This document shows positions 33,244 to 41,068 of a stretch of 41,485 bases of DNA, in pieces. Under the pieces are notes generated by a model. The model searched no databases and was not told where the DNA came from. It was given only the letters and a program-made list of their open reading frames with translations. The DNA lies in assembly GCA_029577135.1 (NCBI GenBank), contig JARQPW010000022.1, positions 1 through 41,485 on the forward strand. The letters are read 5' to 3'. This DNA is from Acidimicrobiales bacterium. Its GTDB lineage: Bacteria > Actinomycetota > Acidimicrobiia > Acidimicrobiales > MedAcidi-G1. Position 1 is the stretch's first letter, and each line of letters starts with the position of its first letter. A program made the translations under genes and the position numbers.

Positions 33244-34031
33244 TCGCGGCGATTCCGAGCCCCTCGACGGGCTCCTTCGGCCTGGGGCCGCTCGAGATCC
33301 GCGGCTACGGGATCATGATCGCCCTCGGCGTGATCGTGGCCGTCTGGTGGGCCCAGCGACGGTGGGTGGACAAGGGTGGGACCGCCGACCACATCTCGAC
33401 CATCGCCATCTGGGCGGTGCCGGCCGGTCTCCTCGGTTCCCGCCTCTACCACGTCGCCACGGACTGGAAGCGGTTCCGCGGCCGCTGGGAGGACGTCCCG
33501 GCCGTCTGGCAGGGTGGCCTCGGCATCCCCGGAGGCCTGGCGGCAGGGGTCATCGTCGGCCTCCTGATCGCCCGGCGGCAGGGGATCTCGATGCCGCGGG
33601 TGCTCGACGCCATCGTCCCGACCCTGCCCATCGCCCAGGCCATCGGCAGGTGGGGCAACTGGTTCAACCAGGAGCTCTACGGGCGGCCCACGGACCTGCC
33701 GTGGGGTCTGAGCATCGACGCCGACCACCGGCCGGCGGCGCACCTGGCGGCCGAGACCTTCCATCCCACCTTCCTCTACGAGGGGCTGTGGAACCTGACG
33801 CTGGCCGCCGTCCTCGTGCGGGTGGACCGGCGGGGCGTCCTGAAACCGGGGCGCCTCATCGGCCTGTGGGTGTGCGGCTACGGGCTGGGCCGGCTGTGGG
33901 TGGAGAGCCTCCGGATCGACCACGCCTCGCTGCTCGCCGGCGTGCGGGTGAACATCTGGATGAGCCTCGTCGCCATCGTCGTCGGTGGTGCGGTCGCCGT
34001 GGCCGGCCGGAACTACCGTGACGCCGCATGA
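33240..34031 (+). CDS. lgt: Prolipoprotein diacylglyceryl transferase
   Basis: Integral membrane enzyme that attaches diacylglyceryl to the lipobox cysteine of prolipoproteins. The 263-aa protein has about seven hydrophobic segments, the Lgt signature IGRWGNWFNQELYG (about 135-148), GGLGIPGG, and HPTFLYEGLWN. The GTG start overlaps the dehydrogenase stop (GTGA) and its stop overlaps the cyclase ATG (ATGA). Placement behind an acyl-CoA dehydrogenase is unusual, so the coupling is probably a housekeeping arrangement rather than a pathway. Confidence 0.93.
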   Translation: MIAAIPSPSTGSFGLGPLEIRGYGIMIALGVIVAVWWAQRRWVDKGGTADHISTIAIWAVPAGLLGSRLYHVATDWKRFRGRWEDVPAVWQGGLGIPGGLAAGVIVGLLIARRQGISMPRVLDAIVPTLPIAQAIGRWGNWFNQELYGRPTDLPWGLSIDADHRPAAHLAAETFHPTFLYEGLWNLTLAAVLVRVDRRGVLKPGRLIGLWVCGYGLGRLWVESLRIDHASLLAGVRVNIWMSLVAIVVGGAVAVAGRNYRDAA

Positions 34032-34564
34032 GGAACGTCTCCGGGGATGAGTACCAGCGCGTCGACCGCACGTTTGCGTTCATCGACCTCTCGGGTTTCA
34101 CTGCGTTCATCGACTCGGAGGGCGACGGTGCGGCGCTCGATGTCCTGCACGAGTTCAAGTCGGCGGTGCGCCAGATCGCGGCGAGGAAGGGCGTCCGGAT
34201 CGCCAAGTGGCTGGGCGACGGGGCGATGCTCGTCGGGACCGAGCCGGAGCGGACGGTCGAGGTCGTCATCGAGATCGAAGGCGTGATCGACATGAGCGGA
34301 TCGCCCCTCAAGCTGCGGGCAGGGATCGCCAAGGGCCCGGTACTGTTGGTGGAGGGCGAGGATCACATCGGCGATGCGGTCAACCTGGCCTCGCGTCTCT
34401 GCGACTTGGCCAGGTCCCACGAGGTCCTTGCACCGGCGTCGCTCGTGTCGTCGCTCCTCGTCAACTCCGAGGTCGAGCCGGTCGGGGACCTCGAGATCAG
34501 CGGGTTCGCCGAGCCGGTGCCGGTCGTGAGGCTGCTCCCCGAGGGCGGCCACGTCGACGACTGA
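34028..34564 (+). CDS. Class III adenylate/guanylate cyclase domain protein
   Basis: A 178-aa protein consisting of little more than one class III cyclase homology domain. Metal-binding aspartates are D20 (FAFIDLSGFTAF) and D64 (KWLGDGAMLV), with K60 just before it; N119 and R123 in GDAVNLASRL fit the transition-state Asn and Arg. All catalytic positions therefore appear present, so it may be active as a homodimer. No sensor or membrane domain is attached. It overlaps lgt by 4 bases and is followed by the alkyltransferase-like gene after 12 bases. cAMP as product is inferred, not shown. Confidence 0.85.
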   Translation: MRNVSGDEYQRVDRTFAFIDLSGFTAFIDSEGDGAALDVLHEFKSAVRQIAARKGVRIAKWLGDGAMLVGTEPERTVEVVIEIEGVIDMSGSPLKLRAGIAKGPVLLVEGEDHIGDAVNLASRLCDLARSHEVLAPASLVSSLLVNSEVEPVGDLEISGFAEPVPVVRLLPEGGHVDD

Positions 34565-34576
34565 CCGACGACTGCC

Positions 34577-34846
34577 GTGGCGACACCCTTCGAGGCGGCG
34601 ATCGGGCGGGTGCTCGATGCACTGGATCCAGGTGAGGTCGTCACCTACGGCGAGGTGGCGGCGGAGGCGGGGTTTCCGGGAGCGCATCGTGCGGTCGGTC
34701 GCTTCCTCGCCACCCATGAGGGTCATCCGTGGTGGCGGGTCGTCACCTCGACCGGCCGGTTGGTCCCCGGATTCGAGGATGAGCAGGCACGTCGGCTCGC
34801 CGGGGAGGGCGTCCTCGTGCGGGACGGAAGCGTCAGGGAGGGTTGA
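34577..34846 (+). CDS. MGMT-like alkyltransferase-like protein (ATL)
   Basis: An 89-aa DNA-binding domain of the O6-alkylguanine-DNA alkyltransferase family. It has VVTYGEVAAEAGFPGAHRAVGRFLATH and then HPWWRVV where true MGMT has PCHRV. The alkyl-accepting cysteine is thus Trp, as in ATL proteins, which bind alkylated guanine and hand it to nucleotide excision repair. The GTG start follows the cyclase by 12 bases. Function in lesion flagging is inferred from the family. Confidence 0.86.
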   Translation: MATPFEAAIGRVLDALDPGEVVTYGEVAAEAGFPGAHRAVGRFLATHEGHPWWRVVTSTGRLVPGFEDEQARRLAGEGVLVRDGSVREG

Positions 34847-34861
34847 GGGGTGCCGTTCCGG

Positions 34862-34867
34862 TAGGGT
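34862..34867 (+). promoter_or_regulatory. Candidate -10 box of the DEAD-box gene
   Basis: TAGGGT 16 bases after the upstream stop codon. It would give a leader of about 130 bases. Confidence 0.4.
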
Positions 34868-34920
34868 GGGGGCACCGTTCGGGCAGAGTCGACCGCTGGT
34901 GTGTCGACCTCGGACGACCT

Positions 34921-34988
34921 CGTCACCCGGAAAGCGGTGACGTGACCCGCTCTTCGTTGCGGGTGACGAACACGGCGGCCAGGCCGCC
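34921..34988 (+). promoter_or_regulatory. Structured 5' leader of the DEAD-box helicase mRNA
   Basis: Two mutually exclusive folds are possible. Fold A has hairpin 34921-34927/34936-34942 (7 bp) plus hairpin 34945-34950/34959-34964 (6 bp). Fold B pairs CGTCACCCG (34921-34929) with CGGGTGACG (34960-34968), a perfect 9 bp that uses both hairpins' arms. A third GC hairpin (34974-34979/34983-34988) ends 14 bases before the ATG, just ahead of the likely ribosome-binding site. Feedback or temperature control is inference. Confidence 0.45.
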
Positions 34989-35002
34989 GGGAACAGGTGC
35001 AC

Positions 35003-36172
35003 ATGACCACCACCGGGTTTGCCGACCTGGGCGTGGACGCCAATCTGGTGTCCGTCCTCTCCGAACGGGGCATCGAGTCGCCGTTCCCCATCCAGTCCCT
35101 CACCATCGCCGACGGCCTCGCTGGACGTGATGTCTGCGGAAAGGCCAAGACCGGCTCGGGCAAGACGCTGGCCTTCGGCCTTCCGCTCCTGCAGTTGCTG
35201 TCCAAGGCCCAGCCGGGGCGTCCGACGGGCCTGGCTCTCGTGCCGACCCGCGAGCTGGCCGTCCAGGTCTGTCGCGAGCTCGAGCCGTTGGCAGCGTGCC
35301 GGGGCATTCGCATCCACGCCATCTACGGCGGGGCCCCCATCGAGAAGCAGATCAGCGCATTGAAGCGTGGCGTCGAGTTCGTGGTTGCGACGCCTGGCCG
35401 CATGATCGACCTCATCGACCGCAAGGAGGTCTCGGTGGCGGGCATCGAGCGGATCGTCATCGACGAGGCGGATCGCATGGCCGACATGGGCTTCATGCCC
35501 CAGGTCGAGTGGATCCTGCGCGGCATCGAGGGCAAGCACCAGACGCTGTTGTTCTCGGCGACCCTCGACGGGATGACCGCCGGTCTCATCAGCCGCTACC
35601 AGCACGATCCGGCGATGTACGCCATCGACGAGGACGAGCCCACCGTCGCGGAGATGGGGCACCGGTTCCTCGCCGTCCACCAGATGGATCGGGTACGCGT
35701 GGCGGCCGCCATCATCGAGTCTTCCAACCGCACGATCATCTTCACCCGCACTCGTTGGGGCGCCGACAAGCTGGCCCGGGCCCTCGAGGACGAGGGGGTC
35801 GACGCCGCCCCCATCCACGGCGACCTGCGCCAGGAGAAGCGGGAGAAGTCGTTGCGCGACTTCTCCTCGGGCAGGATCAAGGCCCTCGTGGCGACCGACG
35901 TCGCCGCCCGGGGCATCCATGTCGATGACGTCGACGTGGTCATCCACCACGACCCGCCCTCCGACGCCAAGACCTACGTCCACCGGTCCGGTCGCACGGC
36001 GCGTGCGGGCGAGTCCGGCCTTGTGGTGAGCCTGGTCCTCTGGAACGAGGAGCTTGAGGTTCGCAAGTTGATGCGGCGCCTCGGCATGAAGTATCCGATC
36101 GTCGAGGTCTTCTCCAACGATCCCCGGTTGGCCGACCTGAACGGCTGGGACCCGGCGGCCGACGCCGCCTGA
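35003..36172 (+). CDS. DEAD-box RNA helicase
   Basis: ATP-dependent RNA helicase core of 389 aa with no C-terminal RNA-binding extension. Motifs in order: Q motif (FADLG..F..PIQ, Q31), I AKTGSGKT (48-55), Ia PTRELA (81-86), GG, TPGR, II DEAD (154-157), III SAT (185-187), then IIFTRTRWGADKL, IHGDLRQEKRE, ATDVAARGIHV and VI HRSGRTARAG. It resembles RhlE/CsdA-type helicases of ribosome assembly and mRNA decay. ATG 35003 is preferred over an in-frame GTG at 34997 since AGG lies 5 bases before it. A foldable leader suggests post-transcriptional control. Confidence 0.92.
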   Translation: MTTTGFADLGVDANLVSVLSERGIESPFPIQSLTIADGLAGRDVCGKAKTGSGKTLAFGLPLLQLLSKAQPGRPTGLALVPTRELAVQVCRELEPLAACRGIRIHAIYGGAPIEKQISALKRGVEFVVATPGRMIDLIDRKEVSVAGIERIVIDEADRMADMGFMPQVEWILRGIEGKHQTLLFSATLDGMTAGLISRYQHDPAMYAIDEDEPTVAEMGHRFLAVHQMDRVRVAAAIIESSNRTIIFTRTRWGADKLARALEDEGVDAAPIHGDLRQEKREKSLRDFSSGRIKALVATDVAARGIHVDDVDVVIHHDPPSDAKTYVHRSGRTARAGESGLVVSLVLWNEELEVRKLMRRLGMKYPIVEVFSNDPRLADLNGWDPAADAA

Positions 36173-36188
36173 TCGACCTCCTGCTGCG

Positions 36189-37826
36189 GTGGTCCGGCCG
36201 GGGAGTTCCTCGGGGTCCGAGCCCCTGGACCTGTACGAGGCAGCCCGGGCGGCTGGTGCTGCCGCTGATCCCGAACGACTCGCCGACGTCGGGCGCCTCC
36301 ACGAGGAGGCCATGCAGGACGGGGACCGCCAGAGCCGGGGCGCCTTCTACACGCCGGCCGACGTCGCCGCCTCGCTGGTTGCGGCGACCGTCGAGCGTGA
36401 CCCGGTCGTCGATCCGACCTGTGGTGCCGGAGTGTTCCTCCTGGCCGCCGGCATCGGGTTGGCGGCACGGGGCGCCGACCCGCGTGGGGTGGCCACCACG
36501 CAGCTCTTCGGCGCGGACATCGACCCGGTGGCGGTCCACCTGACGAGGTGCGCGTTGGCGGGCTGGGCGGGGATCGACCCGGCCGAGGTCGGGGGAGTGG
36601 TCGAGGCGGATCCGCTGCTCATGGGCCGGTCGACGTGGCCGACGGCGCCCGCAGCCGGTTTCGGAGCGGTTGTCGGCAATCCCCCGTTCCTCGGACAGTT
36701 GCGTTCGGGCACGGCGTTCGATGCCGACCGACGACGGGTGCTGCGGGACCGGTTCGCCGACCTGGTCGGTGCCTACACGGACGCCGCCTGGCTGTTCCTC
36801 GCCCTCGGGATGGACCTGCTGGCCCCGGGGGGCCGGATGTCCCTCGTCCAGCCGCAGTCGCTGTTGTCGGCGCGCGACGCAGCGGCCGTCCGCGGGCGCC
36901 TACTCGGGTGGGGGAGGCTCGATGCGCTCTGGTTCGACCGGTCGGGCGTCTTCGCCGGGCGCACGGACGTGTGCGCGCCGGTGGTCGAACGGACGGCGGC
37001 CGACGGATCGGAGGTGAGGCTCCTCGTCGACCGTCACCTCGAGCCGGCGGGGACAGCGGCGGCGCCGACCGGAACGGGCGGCTGGGGCGGGTTGGTGGCA
37101 GCACTGCTCGGCATCCCGGAGGTGTCACCGGACGTCGACGGTTGCGTCGGCGACCTCGCACGGGTGACCGCAGGGTTTCGCCAGCACTACTACGGGCTCG
37201 TCGACGCCGTCGGTGAGGACGCGGACGTCGCCGGGGGTCGCCCCCTGGTCACGACCGGCCTCGTCGATCCGCTGCGTTGCCGCTGGGGATCGTCCCCGGC
37301 GAGGTTCGCCGGTCGCCGCTGGTCGGCACCGGTGGTCGACCCGGACGCCGTTGCCGACGGCCAGGTCGCCGCCTGGCTCGCCGAGCGGAATCGCCCGAAG
37401 GTGCTTGTCGCCACCCAGACCCGGGTGGTCGAGGCGATGGTCGACCACGAGGGAGGAGTGGTGCCACTCACGCCACTCATCACCGTCGAGCCCGACCCGG
37501 CCGACCTCTGGCACCTCGCGGCGGTGCTGGCATCTCCTCCGGTGTCCGCCCTCGCAGCAGTGTCGTCGGCCGGCGCTGGACGCTCGACCGGGCGGATGCG
37601 CCTGACCGCTCGCCAGATCGCCGCCCTGCCGCTGCCCGCAGACCGCAGCAGGTGGGATGACGGCGCCGAGGCCGCGAGGGCGATCCACGAGGCCGGTGCC
37701 GGAGCACCTGCGGGGGCGTGGCGACGCCTGGGCGAGGCCATGTGCGGGGCCTACGGGGTGCCGACGACGCCGCTCGTCGACTGGTGGTGGGCCGCCCATC
37801 CGGCGTCCCGGGCGACAAACTCCTGA
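36189..37826 (+). CDS. N-6 adenine DNA methyltransferase (solitary)
   Basis: A 545-aa adenine methyltransferase of the TaqI/type IIG methylase-like class. RGAFYTPADVA precedes motif I DPTCGAGVFLLAAG (75-88); FGADIDPVAVHLTR binds SAM; motif IV NPPF is at 164-167. The C-terminal half, with RPKVLVATQTRVVEAMVD and LTARQIAALPLP, resembles the target-recognition region of such enzymes. No endonuclease motif or restriction gene is adjacent, so it is an orphan methyltransferase. The GTG start, 16 bases after the helicase, has no strong ribosome-binding site and is the least certain part. Confidence 0.85.
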   Translation: MVRPGSSSGSEPLDLYEAARAAGAAADPERLADVGRLHEEAMQDGDRQSRGAFYTPADVAASLVAATVERDPVVDPTCGAGVFLLAAGIGLAARGADPRGVATTQLFGADIDPVAVHLTRCALAGWAGIDPAEVGGVVEADPLLMGRSTWPTAPAAGFGAVVGNPPFLGQLRSGTAFDADRRRVLRDRFADLVGAYTDAAWLFLALGMDLLAPGGRMSLVQPQSLLSARDAAAVRGRLLGWGRLDALWFDRSGVFAGRTDVCAPVVERTAADGSEVRLLVDRHLEPAGTAAAPTGTGGWGGLVAALLGIPEVSPDVDGCVGDLARVTAGFRQHYYGLVDAVGEDADVAGGRPLVTTGLVDPLRCRWGSSPARFAGRRWSAPVVDPDAVADGQVAAWLAERNRPKVLVATQTRVVEAMVDHEGGVVPLTPLITVEPDPADLWHLAAVLASPPVSALAAVSSAGAGRSTGRMRLTARQIAALPLPADRSRWDDGAEAARAIHEAGAGAPAGAWRRLGEAMCGAYGVPTTPLVDWWWAAHPASRATNS

Positions 37827-37847
37827 CCGGCGGGTGCCGCCACCCCC

Positions 37848-37853
37848 TACACT
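37848..37853 (+). promoter_or_regulatory. -10 box of the metX operon
   Basis: TACACT, with a weak -35 CTGACC at 37823-37828 overlapping the methyltransferase stop codon. Transcription would start just before the riboswitch. Confidence 0.5.
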
Positions 37854-37860
37854 GTTCCGA

Positions 37861-37975
37861 AACATCACGAGCGGCCCGGCCCCGAGCCGGGTCCGGCAAC
37901 CTGGGACGGACACCCAAGGTGCCCGCTCATCCCGGCAACGGGGTGGGGATGTGGTCCCGGTCGGGCGAACCGGAC
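37861..37975 (+). promoter_or_regulatory. SAM riboswitch (SAM-I/IV family)
   Basis: The core hallmarks CCGGCAACC (37893-37901) and AAGGTGCC (37916-37923) are present. A consistent fold is: P1 ACATC/GATGT (37862-37866/37948-37952); GAGCGG/CCGCTC (37869-37874/37923-37928); a 6-bp hairpin at 37875-37891; a TGGG/CCCA hairpin extended by CC/GG at 37900-37919; and a GCAA-tetraloop hairpin at 37931-37942. A further hairpin (37957-37961/37969-37973) after P1 suits SAM-IV-type architecture. It lies in the leader of metX, a methionine gene, so SAM feedback is strongly indicated. Confidence 0.8.
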
Positions 37976-37990
37976 GGGGCAACGAAGTGT

Positions 37991-38020
37991 CCGGTGGAGG
38001 CGCCTGCGTCGACCCACCGG
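37991..38020 (+). terminator. Possible expression-platform hairpin of the metX leader
   Basis: CCGGTGG (37991-37997) pairs perfectly with CCACCGG (38014-38020), and its loop contains the palindrome GGCGCC. It could be an attenuator, or act on the GGAGG at 38030-38034. The mechanism is not clear. Confidence 0.4.
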
Positions 38021-38047
38021 CTACGGGCCGGAGGTGTCCCCCCGCAG

Positions 38048-39313
38048 ATGGGGAACGGACGGACGATGAGCGGAGACGAGGCTACGACAGGCGCGGGGCG
38101 CGACCTCGACCTGCCCCTCGACGCCCTCCTGCACCCCCGTGGGTACTCGGCGGACCTGCCCGTCACCGGTGCCTGGCAGCAGGACGACCCGGTCGGTGAC
38201 CGCCGGTTCCACTCCGTCGGGCACGGCCGCCCCTTCGCCCTCGAGGGCGGCGGGATCCTCCCCGAGATCACGATGGCGTACGAGACCTGGGGCGAACTCT
38301 CGCTGGCTGCCGACAACGCCATCCTCGTCTGCCATGCCCTGACCGGCGACTCCCACGCACACGGCGGTGTGGGCGAGGCGCACAGCACCCCGGGTTGGTG
38401 GAACGGGGTCATCGGGCCGGGATGCGGGCTCGACACCGACCGCTACTTCGTGGTGTGCGTCAACGTCCTCGGCGGTTGCCAGGGGTCGACCGGACCGGCG
38501 ACCCTCGACCCCGGGAGCGGAAGGCCCTATGCCTCGGCCTTCCCGCCGGTCACGGTGCGCGACATGGTGCGCTGTCAGGCCTCGGTCGCCGACCACCTGG
38601 GTATTGCCCGGTGGCTCACGGTCGTGGGTGGTTCGATGGGCGGCATGCAGGCCCTGGAATGGGCGGTGATGTACCCCGAGCGGGTGCGGTCGGTGGCGCC
38701 GATCGCCACCGCCTTGGCCGCCAGCGCCTGGCAGATCGCCTGGAGTGCCGCCGGCCGGACGGCGCTGGCGATCGATCCGAGGTTCCGCGACGGCGAGTAC
38801 TACGATGCAGCGCCCGGCGACGGCCCGCATGCGGGGCTGGCTGTCGCCCGGTCGATCGCACAGATCCACTATCGGAGCGACGCGGTGTTCGGCGATCGGT
38901 TCGGCCGTGAACTGGTCGACCGGCGTCGGGTGTTCGGTCGTTGGGACCGGTTCCAGGTCGAGTCCTATCTCGACTACCAGGGCGAGAAGTTGGTGCGCCG
39001 CTTCGACGCCAACAGCTACCTCCTGCTGAACCGGGCGATGGACCTCCACGACGTGGCCCGCGACCGGGGCTCGCTGTCGAAGGCACTGGCGCGCCTGGCG
39101 CAGGTGCCGTTCCTGACCCTGAGCATCACCTCCGACATCCTCTACCCGGAGGCCCAACAGGTGGCCCTGCGGGACGCGGTCCGTGCAGCGGGCGGTCGCT
39201 GCGACCATCATGTGGTCCAGAACCCGGACGGCCACGACGGCTTCCTGCTGGCGACCGACGAGGTCGGCCAAATCCTGGGCTCGTTCCTCGAGGAGATTCA
39301 ATCGAATGACTGA
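38048..39313 (+). CDS. metX: Homoserine O-acetyltransferase
   Basis: Alpha/beta-hydrolase-fold enzyme that activates homoserine for methionine synthesis. Family segments are AYETWGELS, CHALTGDSHAHG, WWNGVIGPG, the nucleophile serine in VVGGSMGGMQALEWA, TSDILYPEAQQ with the catalytic Asp, and NPDGHDGFLL with the His. Whether acetyl- or succinyl-CoA is used cannot be settled by eye; acetyl is usual for actinobacteria. ATG 38048 has GGAGG 13 bases upstream, while ATG 38066 in frame is equally possible and gives a protein six residues shorter. It overlaps the following gene by 8 bases. Confidence 0.93.
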   Translation: MGNGRTMSGDEATTGAGRDLDLPLDALLHPRGYSADLPVTGAWQQDDPVGDRRFHSVGHGRPFALEGGGILPEITMAYETWGELSLAADNAILVCHALTGDSHAHGGVGEAHSTPGWWNGVIGPGCGLDTDRYFVVCVNVLGGCQGSTGPATLDPGSGRPYASAFPPVTVRDMVRCQASVADHLGIARWLTVVGGSMGGMQALEWAVMYPERVRSVAPIATALAASAWQIAWSAAGRTALAIDPRFRDGEYYDAAPGDGPHAGLAVARSIAQIHYRSDAVFGDRFGRELVDRRRVFGRWDRFQVESYLDYQGEKLVRRFDANSYLLLNRAMDLHDVARDRGSLSKALARLAQVPFLTLSITSDILYPEAQQVALRDAVRAAGGRCDHHVVQNPDGHDGFLLATDEVGQILGSFLEEIQSND

Positions 39314-40490
39314 TGACCAGAACACCGGGCACGAGCCGGAGACGTCGGCGATCCTGGCCGGACGCAGCGAGGGCGAGACGTCGCTGGCGCCCGTGCTGTA
39401 CCCCACGTCGGCGTTCGAGTTCGCGACCATCGACGAGGGTCGTGGGATGGCGATGGCGGTAGGTGCCGAGCGCTACTACAGCAGGTACGGGAACCCGACC
39501 ATCAATGCCTTCGAGGCGGCCATCGCCGAACTCGAGGGTGCCGAGGCCGCCCGTGCCTTCGCCTCGGGCATGGGAGCCATCAGCGCCGTGGTCCTCGGAC
39601 TGTGCTCGTCGGGCGACCACGTCGTGGCGCAACGCCAGATCTACGCCGGGACCCAACTGTTCCTGCAGACGGCCTGCCCGCGCTTCGGCATCGACGTGAC
39701 CTTCGTGGACGGCACCGAGCCCGGGGCGTTCGAGGCGGCCATCCGGCCCGGGAAGACGATGCTCGTCTGTGCCGAGACGCCGGCCAACCCCAAGCTCGAC
39801 CTGGTCGACCTGCACGAGCTCGGGGCGATCACGGGGGCAACCACGGTCGTCGACTCGACGTTCGCCACGCCGTTGGGTCAGAACCCGCTCGCCCACGGCG
39901 TGGACCTCGTGCTCCACTCGGCCACGAAGGGCATCGCCGGCCACAACGACGCGACCATCGGCGTCGTGGCGGGCTCCCAAGACCTCATGTCCTGGCTGTG
40001 GGGCTTCGCCGTGCTGCACGGTGCCAACGCCTCGCCATACGACGCCTTCAACGCCCACCGGGGCCTCCGGACCCTCGGGGTGAGGCTCGCCCACCAGGCG
40101 GCAACCGCGCAGCGCCTCGCCGAGTACCTCGAGGGGCACGAGGGCGTCGAGCTGGTGCGCTATCCGGGTCTCGACTCGCATCCGCAGCGGGAGTTGGCGG
40201 TGCGCCAGATGCGCAGCTCCGGTGGGCTGCTGACCTTCGACCTGCGGGGTGACATCGACACCGGCTGCCGCTTCACGGAGGCCGTCCGGCTGGCCCGGCA
40301 GGCACCGTCGTTGGGTGGTCCCGAGACGTTGATCACCCATCCGGCCAGCACGACCCACGTGGGCCTGACTCCCGAGGAGATGGATTCCACAGGAATCGGT
40401 CCGGGCACGATGCGGGTGTCGTGCGGGCTCGAACACCCGGACGACGTGATCGCCGACGTCGAACAGGCACTGGCAGCCACCTCCGACTGA
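39306..40490 (+). CDS. Cys/Met-metabolism PLP enzyme (cystathionine gamma-synthase/O-acylhomoserine sulfhydrylase type)
   Basis: PLP-dependent enzyme of 394 aa that most likely uses the MetX product. Signature parts are YSRYGNPT (58-65), FASGMGAI, ETPANPKLDLVDL, D183 in VVDSTFATP, and the Schiff-base lysine K208 in LHSATKGIAGHND. The length is below that of typical MetY (about 430 aa) and fits MetB, MetZ or methionine gamma-lyase; these cannot be separated by eye. The 8-base overlap with metX and the shared SAM riboswitch argue for a biosynthetic role, with cysteine or sulfide as second substrate. Confidence 0.87.
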   Translation: MTDDQNTGHEPETSAILAGRSEGETSLAPVLYPTSAFEFATIDEGRGMAMAVGAERYYSRYGNPTINAFEAAIAELEGAEAARAFASGMGAISAVVLGLCSSGDHVVAQRQIYAGTQLFLQTACPRFGIDVTFVDGTEPGAFEAAIRPGKTMLVCAETPANPKLDLVDLHELGAITGATTVVDSTFATPLGQNPLAHGVDLVLHSATKGIAGHNDATIGVVAGSQDLMSWLWGFAVLHGANASPYDAFNAHRGLRTLGVRLAHQAATAQRLAEYLEGHEGVELVRYPGLDSHPQRELAVRQMRSSGGLLTFDLRGDIDTGCRFTEAVRLARQAPSLGGPETLITHPASTTHVGLTPEEMDSTGIGPGTMRVSCGLEHPDDVIADVEQALAATSD

Positions 40491-40519
40491 ATTTTCGGGA
40501 CACGCCCGCTCGGACTGGC

Positions 40520-40525
40520 TAGCAT
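40520..40525 (+). promoter_or_regulatory. -10 box of the signal-peptide/membrane protein gene
   Basis: TAGCAT, 27 bases before the ATG. Unlike most genes here, this one has a leader and a purine-rich ribosome-binding site (AGGAGGGG, 40544-40551). Confidence 0.45.
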
Positions 40526-40552
40526 CGGTGGGCGAGGGAATCGAGGAGGGGT

Positions 40553-41059
40553 ATGCGGGCAGTGAGGGCGAGGAGCGTGGTTGCGGCATTTGTGATCGCG
40601 CCGTCGCTGCTCCTTGGTGCACTGTGCCTGGCGACCTCCGCTGGAGCCCAGGTGACCACCGTCGAGACGGTTCCCCCCGAGGTCGACGAAGAGGGTCGCA
40701 CCGCCGGCGACCGCGTCGACCAGATCGTCATGACGCTCCGGGTCATCGCCGGGCTGATGCTGGTCGCCTCGGGCGTCTACTGGTGGCAGACGCGACCGGA
40801 CCGGGTGGTTCGGGCGGCCGTCGCACGTGGAGAGCTCGAGCGGGCTACCGCCCGGGTCGAGGCCGATGCGGCGGCAGCGCAGGCCGCACAGGACACCGGG
40901 TCGCCGGAGCCGGAGCCCGTGCCGGAAGAGGTCGAGCCGGAGCCCGAGTCGGAACGCGTGTCGGCAGAGGCCGTGCCGATCCGGTCCAGGTCCTCTGCTG
41001 ACGTCCTCACCGACGTCGCGACCGCGACCGGTAACGGCAGGGGTGGCCCCGAGACCTAG
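40553..41059 (+). CDS. Uncharacterised membrane protein with signal sequence
   Basis: I do not recognise the family. The 168-aa protein has a signal peptide or first membrane segment (about 10-32, ending TSAGA), a short outside region, a second membrane segment (about 60-80; RVIAGLMLVASGVYWW), then a charged helical stretch (RVVRAAVARGELERATARVEADAAAAQAAQ), and an acidic Pro-Glu-rich tail. The likely arrangement is a small two-pass or cleaved single-pass protein with a cytoplasmic tail. The frame is supported by the hydrophobic pattern and the good ribosome-binding site. The TAG stop overlaps the next gene's -10 box. Confidence 0.75.
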   Translation: MRAVRARSVVAAFVIAPSLLLGALCLATSAGAQVTTVETVPPEVDEEGRTAGDRVDQIVMTLRVIAGLMLVASGVYWWQTRPDRVVRAAVARGELERATARVEADAAAAQAAQDTGSPEPEPVPEEVEPEPESERVSAEAVPIRSRSSADVLTDVATATGNGRGGPET

Positions 41060-41062
41060 GTT
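41057..41062 (+). promoter_or_regulatory. -10 box of the 75-aa gene (leaderless)
   Basis: TAGGTT, 6 bases before GTG 41069. Its first three bases are the stop codon of the preceding gene. Confidence 0.5.
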
Positions 41063-41068
41063 GGCATC

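Noticed and set aside
36189-37826. Complete restriction-modification or phage-defence system
   Set aside because: Only the methyltransferase is present; neighbours are a helicase with RNA-type motifs and methionine genes, with no nuclease or specificity subunit.
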